64,000 bases of DNA from PKWO01 sp036384915. Its GTDB lineage: Bacteria > Pseudomonadota > Gammaproteobacteria > Burkholderiales > Burkholderiaceae_D. The position numbers and the translations under genes are program-made. Shown here piece by piece: positions 53,382-63,005 of the stretch. The stretch's first letter is position 1; each line of letters starts with the position of its first letter. The notes below the pieces were generated by a model, which ran no database searches, was not told the origin of the DNA, and was given only the letters and a program-made list of their open reading frames with translations. The stretch lies in NCBI GenBank assembly GCA_036384915.1, contig DASVLJ010000049.1, positions 1 through 64,000 of the forward strand. The letters run 5' to 3'.

Positions 53382-53978
53382 TTAAAGACTGCCCTTGGTC
53401 GACGGAATTGTTCCTGCAGCGCGCGCATCCGGCTCGGCCGCCATGCGCAGGGCGCGGCCGAAAGCCTTGAATACGGTTTCACATTGGTGGTGCGCGTTGT
53501 CGCCACGCAAATTGTCGACATGCAAAGTCACCAGGGCATGATTGACGAAGCCCTGAAAGAATTCGTGCGTCAGGTCCACATCGAACGTGCCGATCATCGA
53601 ACGCTTGAAGGGCACGTGGAATTCCAGGCCGGGGCGGCCGGAGAAATCGATCACCACGCGCGACAGCGCTTCATCAAGCGGCACGTAGGCATGGCCGTAG
53701 CGGCGGATGCCCTTCTTGTCGCCCATGGCACGGGCGACGGCCTGGCCCAGCGTGATACCCACGTCCTCCACCGTGTGATGCGCATCGATATGCAAATCCC
53801 CCTTGGCTTCGATCTCAAGATCGACCAGGCCGTGGCGGGCGATCTGGTCCAGCATGTGGTCGAGGAAAGGGACGCCGGTATTGAGCTTTTGCTGACCGGT
53901 GCCATCAAGGTTGAGCACAACCCGGATCTGCGTTTCGTTGGTGTTGCGAACGACTTCGGCGGTACGTGGCGTTGACAT
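53382..53978 (-). CDS. hisB: Imidazoleglycerol-phosphate dehydratase
   Basis: A 198-residue monofunctional Mn-dependent dehydratase; the phosphatase half seen in enterobacterial HisB is absent, so histidinol phosphatase must be encoded elsewhere. Metal-binding motifs DLHIDAHHTVEDVGITLG, the N-terminal GVPFLDHMLDQIARHG, and the C-terminal FVNHALVTLHVDNLRGDNAHHQCE are all present. Confidence 0.97.
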   Translation of the reverse strand: MSTPRTAEVVRNTNETQIRVVLNLDGTGQQKLNTGVPFLDHMLDQIARHGLVDLEIEAKGDLHIDAHHTVEDVGITLGQAVARAMGDKKGIRRYGHAYVPLDEALSRVVIDFSGRPGLEFHVPFKRSMIGTFDVDLTHEFFQGFVNHALVTLHVDNLRGDNAHHQCETVFKAFGRALRMAAEPDARAAGTIPSTKGSL

Positions 53979-54011
53979 GATGAAGGTTGGAACGAGAATA
54001 AATCGACCGTA

Positions 54012-55094
54012 CTACAGTGCTGCGCGCAATGCCTCAAGGAACAGGGCATTCTCTTCGGGGGTGCTGACGTTCACGCGCAGGCAGTTTTCCAGCAATGCAT
54101 GCATTTTACCTACATTTTTGACCAGAACTTTACGCTCCAGCAAATTAGCGAATATGGCCTCGCTGGTCTTGCCCCCCGGCAGCAAACGCACCAAAAGGAA
54201 ATTGGCCGCAGAGGGGTAGACCTGCACACCCGGCAAGGCGGCCAAGGCGGCGGCGAGCTTGCCGCGCTCGGCGCGCAAAGCGGCGGCTTGCTCGTCCAGC
54301 ACAGCCAGATGCTCCAATACGAATTCGGCACAAGCCTGGGTCAGCACGTTGACGTTGTAAGGCGGCCTCACCTTGTCGCATTCATTCAACAGCGCGGCAT
54401 TGCCCGACATATAGCCAAGACGTATGCCGGCCAGACCCAGTTTTGATACTGTACGCATGACCAGCACATTACCAAACTCGGGCAGCCGGCCCATGAAACT
54501 GGCTTGGGCGAAAGGCTGGTAAGCCTCGTCGATGACGACGATGCCGCTGTCGCCGACGGCGCGAATGACGGCTTCCATCTGCACCGTTTCGTACAGCGTA
54601 CCGGTCGGATTGTTCGGGTAGGCGAGATAAGTGATGGCCGGCTTGTGCTCGGCTATCGCAGTCAGCATGGCATCGGTATCGAGCGTCAGGTCGGCTTTCA
54701 GCGGCACGCCGACGAATTCCATCCCGGCAAAGCGCGCCGACATGGCATACATGACGAAGCCGGGTACGGGCGCCAGTACACGGGCGCCGGGCTTGGCGCA
54801 CATGGTCGATAGCATGGCGATCAATTCGTCAGAACCGTTGCCCAGAACCACGTCGTAGCCCGCGGGCACGCCGAGCTTGGCGCAAATCGCCGCCTTCAGC
54901 GCCGCATAGGAAGGCACCGGATAGCGGTTCAAGGCCACGTCGGCCAGGCGCTGCGCCAATTCCGCGCGTAATTCCGCCGGCAGCGTATAGGGATTTTCCA
55001 TCGCGTCGAGCTTGACCAGGCCGGTGCTGTCGGGCACGTGGTAAGCCGACAAGGCGCGGATTTCGGGGCGGACGACGTTTTCGATCAGGGACAT
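54012..55094 (-). CDS. hisC: Histidinol-phosphate aminotransferase
   Basis: A 360-residue PLP enzyme, fold type I. The ATG at 55094 gives MSLIENVVRPEIRALSAYHVPD. The PLP Lys is in MRTVSKLGLAGIRLGYM (about residue 225); other contacts are YLAYPNNPTGTLY and IVVIDEAYQPFA. The C-terminal Arg that binds phosphate is in NCLRVNVSTPEEN. It lies 35 bases after the DNA methyltransferase gene. Confidence 0.96.
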   Translation of the reverse strand: MSLIENVVRPEIRALSAYHVPDSTGLVKLDAMENPYTLPAELRAELAQRLADVALNRYPVPSYAALKAAICAKLGVPAGYDVVLGNGSDELIAMLSTMCAKPGARVLAPVPGFVMYAMSARFAGMEFVGVPLKADLTLDTDAMLTAIAEHKPAITYLAYPNNPTGTLYETVQMEAVIRAVGDSGIVVIDEAYQPFAQASFMGRLPEFGNVLVMRTVSKLGLAGIRLGYMSGNAALLNECDKVRPPYNVNVLTQACAEFVLEHLAVLDEQAAALRAERGKLAAALAALPGVQVYPSAANFLLVRLLPGGKTSEAIFANLLERKVLVKNVGKMHALLENCLRVNVSTPEENALFLEALRAAL

Positions 55095-55128
55095 GGTGAT
55101 GGGGAAGTGTTGTGAATTCGGCAGGGAC

Positions 55129-55950
55129 TCATTCAACGATATCGTCAAGCAAGGGTGATGCCAAACCTGGGCTGTCGCCCGCGGCGCGTGCCAGCCTTCG
55201 CTCGATCTGGGCGCAGTAATCGGGATTCAACTCGAAACCCACGAAGTGGCGCCCGGTGCGCAAAGCGGCCACGGCCGTGGTGCCGCTGCCCATGAAGGGA
55301 TCGAGCACCACGCCGCCTGGCGGGCAGGAAGCCTTGACCATGCGCTCGATGATTTCGAGCGGTTTTTGCGTCGGGTGGTCTTCGCGTTCCGGATGTTCGC
55401 GATGCAGGCGCGAGACGCTCCACAAGTCCTTGGGGTTGTAGCCGATCTCGAGCCACTTGGCGCCGACGAAGATCGAACGCGAACGCGCCTTCTTGGTTTC
55501 GGCATCGTAGGGAATGCGTACCGCATCGAGATCAAAGTAATAACCTTTTTGCTTGGCAAAAAATCCTATGGTGTCATGTACCGACGTAAAGCTGCGCGTG
55601 CTGCCGCCCATCGAGGGCACGCGGCGGTCCCAGATGATTTCGTTCAACATGATCATGCGCTGCTTGAGCATGACGAAGATTTCAGGCGCATAACGCCAGG
55701 TCAGGCAGATGTAAAGACTGCCGGTGGGCTTGAGCTTGGGCAGGGCGATATCGACCCACTGCGCCATCCACGCCAAGTAAGCTTCGACGCCATGCTTGTC
55801 GGCGATCTTGTCGGAATCGTTGCCGTAATCCTTGCCCAGCCCATAGGGCGGGTCGGCCACGATCAAGTCGATGGAAGCATCGGGCAGGCGCGCCATGCCG
55901 CTCAAGGCATCTTCACAGAAGACGCGGTCGAGCCAGTCGGGCGCTGCCAT
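55129..55950 (-). CDS. Beta-class amino DNA methyltransferase within the his operon
   Basis: A 273-residue SAM-dependent DNA methyltransferase. The ATG at 55950 lies 2 bases after the hisD stop. Motif IV DPPYGLGKDYG (about residue 34) precedes motif I DPFMGSGTTAVAAL (about 230), the beta-class order, making N6-adenine or N4-cytosine. The middle has PTGSLYICLTWRYAPEIF and DHPTQKPLEIIERM. The layout resembles E. coli YhdJ. No restriction enzyme gene is nearby, so it is an orphan, and the target site is unknown. Transcribed with the histidine genes. Confidence 0.9.
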   Translation of the reverse strand: MAAPDWLDRVFCEDALSGMARLPDASIDLIVADPPYGLGKDYGNDSDKIADKHGVEAYLAWMAQWVDIALPKLKPTGSLYICLTWRYAPEIFVMLKQRMIMLNEIIWDRRVPSMGGSTRSFTSVHDTIGFFAKQKGYYFDLDAVRIPYDAETKKARSRSIFVGAKWLEIGYNPKDLWSVSRLHREHPEREDHPTQKPLEIIERMVKASCPPGGVVLDPFMGSGTTAVAALRTGRHFVGFELNPDYCAQIERRLARAAGDSPGLASPLLDDIVE

Positions 55951-55952
55951 GC

Positions 55953-57266
55953 TCACGATTTCAGCCGTAGTTCGGCAGAACGCGCGTGGGCCTGCAAGCC
56001 TTCGCCATAAGCGAGTTCGGCCGCCACGCGCCCCAATGTCTGGGCGCCGGCGGCGCTGACTTCGATAATGCTCGAACGCTTCTGGAAGTCGTACACGCCC
56101 AGGGGCGAAGAGAAACGCGCCGTGCGCGAAGTCGGCAGCACGTGGTTGGGACCGGCACAATAGTCGCCCAAGGCCTCGGAAGAGAAACGGCCGAGGAACA
56201 TGGCGCCGGCATGGCGGATCTTGTCGGCCCAGCGATGCGGGTCTTCTGCTGAAATCTCCAGGTGCTCGGCGGCGATGGCGTTGGCGATCTCGCAGGCCTC
56301 GTCCATATCGCGCACCTTGATCAAGGCGCCGCGGTCGGCCAACGAAGTGCGGATCACGTCCTTGCGCGGCATGCCGTCCAGGAGTTTGTCGATGCTGGCC
56401 TCGACCTTGGCGAGGTAGGCGGCATCGGGACAAAGCAAAATCGATTGCGCCAGTTCATCATGCTCGGCTTGCGAAAACAAGTCCATCGCAACCCAGTCGG
56501 GTTCCGTGGTGCCGTCGCAGATAACGAGGATTTCCGAAGGACCGGCAATCATGTCGATGCCGACCGTGCCGAACACGCGGCGCTTGGCACTGGCGACGAA
56601 AGCGTTGCCGGGGCCCACGATCTTGTCCACGGCGGGCACGGTTGCCGTGCCATAGGCCAGGGCGCCCACGGCTTGCGCGCCGCCCAGCGTGAATACGCGA
56701 TCGACACCGGCAATCGCGGCTGCTGCAAGCACAAGTTCGTTCCTCACGCCGTCAGGCGTCGGCACGACCATGATCACTTCGGCCACACCCGCCACCTTGG
56801 CCGGAATCGCATTCATCAATACCGACGAGGGGTAGGCCGCCTTGCCGCCCGGAACATAGATGCCTACACGGTCCAGCGGCGTCACTTTTTGCCCGAGCAC
56901 GGTGCCGTCGGCTTCGGTATAGCGGAAGCCGTCCGAGCCGCATTCCTGACGCTGGCGCTCGTGGTAACTCTTGACGCGCGCGGCAGCGGCCTCAAGAGCG
57001 CTGCGGCGCGCTGCCGGCAGCCGGTCCAAGGCGGCCTGCATGTCGGCGCGGCTGATCTCCAGCGACGCCACCGAATCGGCGGTCAGGCGGTCGAAGCGCC
57101 GGGTGTATTCCAGTACGGCAGCATCGCCGCGCGCCTTCACGTCGACCAGGATCGTCGCCGCGGCTTGTTCAACGGCGGCATCGGTGCCGGCTTCGAAAGC
57201 CAGCAGGGCCGACAGTTCTTCACGGAAGCCGGCAGCGGAAGAATCGAGTTTGCGGATCTGCGCCAT
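55953..57266 (-). CDS. hisD: Histidinol dehydrogenase
   Basis: A 437-residue Zn enzyme doing the last two oxidations to histidine. The ATG at 57266 starts MAQIRKLDSSAAGF. Conserved segments: YVPGGKAAYPSSVLMNAIPA, the NAD site near VFTLGGAQAVGALAYG, GPGNAFVASAKRRVFG, IDMIAGPSEILVI, and Zn ligands in DLFSQAEHDE and near the C-terminus PNHVLPTSRTARFSSPLGV. One base after hisG. Confidence 0.97.
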   Translation of the reverse strand: MAQIRKLDSSAAGFREELSALLAFEAGTDAAVEQAAATILVDVKARGDAAVLEYTRRFDRLTADSVASLEISRADMQAALDRLPAARRSALEAAAARVKSYHERQRQECGSDGFRYTEADGTVLGQKVTPLDRVGIYVPGGKAAYPSSVLMNAIPAKVAGVAEVIMVVPTPDGVRNELVLAAAAIAGVDRVFTLGGAQAVGALAYGTATVPAVDKIVGPGNAFVASAKRRVFGTVGIDMIAGPSEILVICDGTTEPDWVAMDLFSQAEHDELAQSILLCPDAAYLAKVEASIDKLLDGMPRKDVIRTSLADRGALIKVRDMDEACEIANAIAAEHLEISAEDPHRWADKIRHAGAMFLGRFSSEALGDYCAGPNHVLPTSRTARFSSPLGVYDFQKRSSIIEVSAAGAQTLGRVAAELAYGEGLQAHARSAELRLKS

Positions 57267-57267
57267 G

Positions 57268-57924
57268 TCAGTTACTCGCTTGCGAAGCACGCTCGAAGGC
57301 ATCGAGGATGGGTTGCAGCCGCTCGCGCTTCAACTTCAAGGCCGCCTGATTGACTACGAGACGCGACGAGATATCCATGATGTGCTCGACTTCGACGAGG
57401 TTGTTCGCACGGAGCGTACTGCCTGTCGAAACCAAGTCCACGATGGCGTCGGACAGGCCGACCAGCGGCGCCAGTTCCATCGAACCGTACAGCTTGATCA
57501 AATCGACGTGTACCCCCTTGGAAGCGAAATGTTCGCGCGCAACTTGCACGTACTTGGTCGCCACGCGCAGGCGCGCGCCCTGGCGCACAGCCTTCTCGTA
57601 ATCGAAACCGGCTTGCACCGCGACCGACATGCGGCACTTGGCGATGTTCAAGTCGATGGGCTGATACAGGCCCTCCCCGCCGTGCTCGAGCAAGACATCC
57701 TTGCCTGCCACGCCGAAGTCGGCGGCGCCGTATTGCACATAGGTCGGCACGTCGGTGGCGCGCACGATGATGACGCGCACTTGCGGGTCATTGGTGCCGA
57801 TGATGAGCTTGCGCGACTTTTCCGGGTCCTCGGCGACGGTAATGCCGGCCGCCTGCAGCAAGGGCACGGTTTCTTCAAAGATGCGTCCCTTGGACAGCGC
57901 CAGGGTCAATTGCTGTTGACTCAT
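57268..57924 (-). CDS. hisG: ATP phosphoribosyltransferase, short form
   Basis: A 218-residue catalytic subunit starting histidine synthesis. It is the short HisG form without the C-terminal regulatory domain, which needs HisZ; no hisZ is in the window. Seen are LTLALSKGRIFEETVPLL, the GKDVLLEHG loop and the PRPP motif IVDLVSTGSTLRANNL. Its start overlaps the murA stop by one base (TAATG), so his genes are coupled to cell-wall genes. Confidence 0.97.
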   Translation of the reverse strand: MSQQQLTLALSKGRIFEETVPLLQAAGITVAEDPEKSRKLIIGTNDPQVRVIIVRATDVPTYVQYGAADFGVAGKDVLLEHGGEGLYQPIDLNIAKCRMSVAVQAGFDYEKAVRQGARLRVATKYVQVAREHFASKGVHVDLIKLYGSMELAPLVGLSDAIVDLVSTGSTLRANNLVEVEHIMDISSRLVVNQAALKLKRERLQPILDAFERASQASN

Positions 57925-59186
57925 TATTTGATCCGTTCGATATCGGCGCCCACGGCCGAGAGCTTGGCTTCGATGCGGTCATAGCCGCGGTCGAGGTGAT
58001 AGATGCGGTCAACCACGGTCTCGCCCTGCGCGGCCAAGCCGGCGATGATCAGCGAAGCCGACGCGCGCAAGTCCGTCGCCATCACAGGCGCGCCGACCAG
58101 TTTTTCCACGCCATGCACCAGTGCCGTATGACCGTCGATTTCAATCGAAGCGCCGAGGCGGTTCAATTCCTGCACATGCATGAAGCGGTTTTCGAAGATG
58201 GTTTCCGTGACGCGGCTGCTGCCGTCGGCCAGGCAATTCAAAGCCATGAATTGCGCCTGCAAATCGGTCGGAAAGCCGGGGTATTCGGTGGTGCGGAAAC
58301 TCACCGCCTTGGGGCGTGCCGCCATCTGGATGCGGATCCAGTCTTCACCCGAAGCCACGCCGGTCGTGAGTATTGCGCCCGCTTCGCGCAGCTTGTCCAG
58401 TGCCGCATCGAGCAGGTTGCTTTGCGTATGGCGTAGCACCACGTCGCCGCCGGTCGCGGCCACGGCGCAGAGGAACGTGCCGGTTTCGATGCGGTCCGCA
58501 ATCACGCTGTGCGCGGCGCCGTGCAGTGTGCTCACGCCCTGCACCACTAGGCGGTCTGACCCGATGCCATCGATCTTCGCGCCCATCTTCACCAGCAGAT
58601 TGGCCAGGTCGGTGACTTCAGGCTCGCGTGCGGCGTTTTCCAGTACGGTTTCGCCGTCAGCCAGCGCCGCCGCCATCAGCAGGTTTTCCGTGCCGGTGAC
58701 GGTGATCATGTCGGTCACGATGCGCGTGCCCTTCAACTTCTTGGCCTTGGCGTGGATGTAGCCGGCCTCAATGGCGATTTCGGCACCCATGGCTTGCAAG
58801 CCCTTGATGTGCTGGTCCACCGGCCGCGAGCCGATGCCGCAGCCGCCGGGCAGCGAAACACGGGCCTCGCCGAAGCGCGCGACGAGCGGGCCCAATACGA
58901 GGATGGAGGCCCGCATGGTCTTGACCATGTCATAAGGCGCTTCGAGGTTGTTCACGCCGTGGCCGTTCATGACCACGCGCGCGCCATCCTGCTCGGCCTG
59001 CAGGCCCATCTGGCGCAGCAGCTTCAGCATGGTAGTCACATCGTGCAGGTTGGGCACGTTGGCCAGATCGAGCTGGTCAGCAGTCAATAGGCCGGCGCAG
59101 AGGATGGGCAGGGCAGCATTCTTGGCGCCGGAGATGGCAATTTCGCCGGACAGGCGGCGGCCGCCGGTAACACGTAATTTGTCCAT
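57924..59186 (-). CDS. murA: UDP-N-acetylglucosamine 1-carboxyvinyltransferase
   Basis: A 420-residue enzyme adding enolpyruvate to UDP-GlcNAc in peptidoglycan synthesis. The ATG at 59186 gives MDKLRVTGGRRLSGEIAISG. The catalytic Cys is in SLPGGCGIGSRPVDQHIKGL (about residue 117), which predicts fosfomycin sensitivity. Both inside-out alpha/beta domains are complete; the C-terminal DRGYDRIEAKLSAVGADIERI is typical. It overlaps the bolA-like stop and the hisG start by one base each. Confidence 0.97.
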   Translation of the reverse strand: MDKLRVTGGRRLSGEIAISGAKNAALPILCAGLLTADQLDLANVPNLHDVTTMLKLLRQMGLQAEQDGARVVMNGHGVNNLEAPYDMVKTMRASILVLGPLVARFGEARVSLPGGCGIGSRPVDQHIKGLQAMGAEIAIEAGYIHAKAKKLKGTRIVTDMITVTGTENLLMAAALADGETVLENAAREPEVTDLANLLVKMGAKIDGIGSDRLVVQGVSTLHGAAHSVIADRIETGTFLCAVAATGGDVVLRHTQSNLLDAALDKLREAGAILTTGVASGEDWIRIQMAARPKAVSFRTTEYPGFPTDLQAQFMALNCLADGSSRVTETIFENRFMHVQELNRLGASIEIDGHTALVHGVEKLVGAPVMATDLRASASLIIAGLAAQGETVVDRIYHLDRGYDRIEAKLSAVGADIERIK

Positions 59187-59425
59187 TATTTCGTTTGAAA
59201 CTCTTCGGGGGTATAAGTCTTCATCGACAGTGCATGGATTTCCTGCTCCATGCGGCTGCCCAGCACGGCATATACCATCTGGTGGCGCTGCAGCGAACGC
59301 TTGCCGGCAAAAGCGGGCGAAACGATGACGGCGTTGAAATGCTGGCCATCGCCCTCGACTTCGAGGTGGGTGCACTCGAGCCCGGCGGCGATATTGGTCT
59401 TGATCGATTCTGGCGTGGGAAACAC
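59186..59425 (-). CDS. BolA/IbaG-family protein
   Basis: A 79-residue BolA-like protein, positioned just before murA as E. coli ibaG is. The segments LECTHLEVEGDGQHFNAVIV, FAGKRSLQRHQMVYAVLG and EIHALSMKTYTPEEF match the family. BolA-type proteins work with monothiol glutaredoxins in Fe-S handling; a Grx4 gene is at 28739. It overlaps murA by one base. Confidence 0.93.
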   Translation of the reverse strand: MFPTPESIKTNIAAGLECTHLEVEGDGQHFNAVIVSPAFAGKRSLQRHQMVYAVLGSRMEQEIHALSMKTYTPEEFQTK

Positions 59426-59475
59426 GGTGAGTCCTAAGTTTTTACTGCGCTTGGTTTTACTGCAAAGAGATCAAG

Positions 59476-59497
59476 CCCCGCCCATTCGAGGGCGGGG
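59476..59497 (-). terminator. Hairpin between yadH-like gene and bolA
   Basis: CCCCGCCC (59476-59483) / GGGCGGGG (59490-59497), 6-base loop. It lies about 20 bases after the ABC permease stop; a modest T-rich stretch follows on the minus strand. It may partially separate the ABC unit from the bolA-murA-his unit. Confidence 0.55.
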
Positions 59498-59517
59498 GGC
59501 AAAGGGCGAATACCCAA

Positions 59518-60269
59518 TCAATGTCGTAGTTTATAGCCGCTTTTGAGCATATGGAGCGCCAGACCCATCAGAATGATGAAAAAAGCGGCAACCACGGCCA
59601 GGCTTTGGAGGGGATCGATGTCGGATTGGCCGAAAAAGCCGTAGCGGAAACCGTCGATTATGTAAAACAGGGGGTTGAAGTGCGAAATGGCGCGCCAGAC
59701 GCCCGGTAGCGAATGGATGGAATAAAACACGCCGGACAGGAAGGTGGCCGGCATGATGATAAAGTTCTGCGCCGTGGCGAGCTGGTCGAATTTCTCAGCC
59801 CAGATGCCCACGATCAAGCCCAGCGTACCCAAAATGGCTGCCCCGGCAAAGGCGAAAATGAAGATCCACCAGGGCGCAACGAAAGAGAGCTTGGCGAACC
59901 AGGCCGTGACCACAAACACGCCCGCACCGACAGCCAGGCCGCGCACCACGGCCGCCAACACATAGGCGCCGAACATTTCCCAGTGCGACAGCGGCGGCAA
60001 GAGGATGAATACCAGGTTGCCCGTGATCTTGGACTGGATCAGCGAAGAAGACGAATTGGCGAAGGCGTTTTGCAGCACGCTCATCATGACCAGGCCAGGC
60101 ACGAGGAAGGCGGTATAGGACACGCCGTTAAAGACTTGCACATGATCTTCCAGCGCGTGGCCGAAAATGACGAGGTAAAGGATGGCTGTCAGCACCGGCG
60201 CGGTGATCGTTTGCGCCGAGACTTTCCAGAAGCGCAGCACTTCCTTGTACAGCAATGTCTGGAAACCGA

Positions 60270-60273
<4 letters not shown>
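59518..60273 (-). CDS. yadH: ABC-2 type transporter permease (YadH-like)
   Basis: A 251-residue membrane protein with about six TM helices, e.g. TAILYLVIFGHAL, YVLAAVVRGLAVGAGVFVV and AGAAILGTLGLIVGIWAE, and the ABC-2 signature MPATFLSGVFYSIHSLPG. It overlaps the ATPase gene by 4 bases. Together they form a YadGH-type exporter of unknown substrate. In E. coli yadGH is elsewhere; its position next to mla genes suggests an envelope role (inference). Confidence 0.92.
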
Positions 60274-61181
<908 letters not shown>

Positions 61182-61297
61182 GTTGGCCAGGGGCTTTTCT
61201 TACAAGATTGATGCGCCCGCCGGAATGGCAGGAAAAGGCGCGAAAGCCTTTGATTATAGGGGATTTTCGAAACCGGGGCGGTGTGCGGCCTGGGTTG

Positions 61298-61404
61298 GTA
61301 GGTTGGGTTGAGCGCAGCGAAGCCCAACGTCCGCGGTATGCATTACTACCTGAGGTATTGCAAACGCAGCTATGTTGGGCTTCGCTACGCTCAGCCCAAC
61401 CTAC
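61298..61404. repeat. Dispersed inverted-repeat element, copy 2
   Basis: 31-base arms 61298-61328 and 61374-61404 complementary at 29 of 31 positions, beginning GTAGGTTGGG and ending CCCAACCTAC, around a 45-base centre. The ends match the element at 45129-45237, including the same left/right difference (GCGCAGCG on the left, GCTACGC on the right). Between mlaB and yadG. Confidence 0.8.
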
Positions 61405-61407
61405 TTT

Positions 61408-61674
61408 CTATGCCTCTTTGGCGTAGAGCATATCGGCCACGCCGTATAGCCAAGCCAAACTCTTGAGGTTTTGCGGAAGGTTGTGAAATACCAAACTTTG
61501 CTTGCGCTCCTGCGCCGCGCGCTGCCAAGCCAGCAGCGTGGCCACACCGGCCGAATCGACCTGGGTCAAACCAGCCAGATCCATCTCGGCTTGGCCGGCT
61601 GCAATCGCCTCCAGACCCGCCTGCAAGGCCGGCCTGGCATTGGATATCGTCAGCGATTGCGCGGGGCGGTACAT
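61408..61674 (-). CDS. mlaB: STAS-domain protein MlaB
   Basis: An 88-residue cytoplasmic STAS domain protein that binds MlaF and controls the MlaFEDB lipid transporter. The conserved segment MDLAGLTQVDSAGVATLLAW has the D-S-A-G phosphorylation-like motif (DSAG). It overlaps mlaC by one base and is the last mla gene. Confidence 0.92.
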   Translation of the reverse strand: MYRPAQSLTISNARPALQAGLEAIAAGQAEMDLAGLTQVDSAGVATLLAWQRAAQERKQSLVFHNLPQNLKSLAWLYGVADMLYAKEA

Positions 61675-62309
61675 TACTTGCCGCCCTTGGCCGATGCCAG
61701 CTTCTGATTCTTGTCGGTCAGCGCCTTGATCAAGCCATCCATGCCGCCCTTGTTGATCTCGGTGGCGAAGCTGCTCTTGTAGGACTCGATGAGCCAGGCG
61801 CCGAGCACGTTGACGTCATAGATCTTCCAGCCGCCATCGACCTTTTCCAGGCGGTAGTTGAGCTGGATCGGCTCGCCGCGCGGCTGCACCACCTGCGATT
61901 TCACTTCCACGCCGTCGGTTGCGCTCGGGTCCATGCGGAAGGGTTGGAATTGCAATTGCTGGTCGCGAATCTGGGCGATGGCGCCCGAATAGGTGTAAAC
62001 CAGCAGCGTGCGGAATTGTTCGGTCAACTGCTTTTGCTGATCGGCCGATGCATCGCGCCAGAAGCGGCCCGCCGCCATCGAGGTCATGCGCTGAAAATCG
62101 ACATAGGGCAGAATCTTCGCATCGACCAACTCGAATATCTTTTTCTGGTTGCCGGCCTGGATGGTCTTGTCGGCCTTGACCGAATCGAGCACATCCTGGC
62201 TGATGCGCTTGATGAGCGCATCGGGCGCTTCCTGCGCCGAAGCCACGCTCATGAAGCCGGCCATGCCGACTGCGAAAAACAAGGTCGCGATTTGTTTAAA
62301 GAGTTTCAT
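61674..62309 (-). CDS. mlaC: Periplasmic phospholipid carrier MlaC
   Basis: A 211-residue lipid shuttle between the outer-membrane MlaA complex and MlaFEDB. Signal peptide MKLFKQIATLFFAVGMAGFM cleaved after ASA; the mature protein has KILPYVDFQRMTSMAAGRFW, TYSGAIAQIRDQQLQF, and GGWKIYDVNVLGAWLIESYK. GGAAAG precedes the ATG. A 160-base gap separates it from mlaD. Confidence 0.94.
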   Translation of the reverse strand: MKLFKQIATLFFAVGMAGFMSVASAQEAPDALIKRISQDVLDSVKADKTIQAGNQKKIFELVDAKILPYVDFQRMTSMAAGRFWRDASADQQKQLTEQFRTLLVYTYSGAIAQIRDQQLQFQPFRMDPSATDGVEVKSQVVQPRGEPIQLNYRLEKVDGGWKIYDVNVLGAWLIESYKSSFATEINKGGMDGLIKALTDKNQKLASAKGGK

Positions 62310-62469
62310 ATTCTTTCCATTTATTCAAGTTACTTATTCTCTGGGTGCCCTGGGCAGTTAACCGCCAGACTCGCCTTGCGGATGACAGCCGTAACGCAAT
62401 CGCTTACCGATAGATGCCAAGCCGGCGCATCGGTTCCGCGCATTTACATTTCATTCAAGCAAGTCTGGC

Positions 62470-62970
62470 TTATTTGCTGGCTCCGCCGCTGTTCGTACCG
62501 CTGCTATTTCCGCCGCTGTCAGCCGCCTTGCTATACAAAAACTGGCTGATCAAGTCTTCCAGCACCACGGCCGACTGGGTCGAGGTGATCTTGTCACCGT
62601 TACCGAGGTTCTTGACGTCGCCACCCGGCGAAATACCGATGTATTGCTCGCCCAACAAGCCTGCGGTAAGAATCTTCAACGAAGAGTCCTTGGGGAATTG
62701 GTAAGACGAATTCATGTTCAAGACCACGTCCGCCTGGAAAGTCTTGTCGTCGAAACGGATTTCCGCCACGCGGCCGACCACCACGCCGGCACTCTTGACG
62801 GCCGCCTGGGGTTTCAGTCCGCCGATATTGTCGAACTTGCCGGTCACCTGGTAGGTCGGGGTCAGTGAAAACGAACTCATGTTGCCGGCCTTGAGCGCCA
62901 GGAACAGCAAGGCAGCCGCACCGAGCACGACGAAGAGACCAACCCATACATCCAACGCTTTGTTTTGCAT
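62470..62970 (-). CDS. mlaD: MCE-domain lipid-binding protein MlaD
   Basis: A 166-residue inner-membrane anchored MCE protein forming a hexameric ring on MlaE. The N-terminal TM is WVGLFVVLGAAALLFLAL; the MCE domain (about 38-115) has GGLKPQAAVKSAGVVVGRV and ILTAGLLGEQYIGISPGG. The C-terminal Gly/Ser/Asn tail is low complexity. Confidence 0.94.
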   Translation of the reverse strand: MQNKALDVWVGLFVVLGAAALLFLALKAGNMSSFSLTPTYQVTGKFDNIGGLKPQAAVKSAGVVVGRVAEIRFDDKTFQADVVLNMNSSYQFPKDSSLKILTAGLLGEQYIGISPGGDVKNLGNGDKITSTQSAVVLEDLISQFLYSKAADSGGNSSGTNSGGASK

Positions 62971-63005
62971 GTTGTACTCCTTGAGGCGAGACTATTACCC
63001 GCCCC

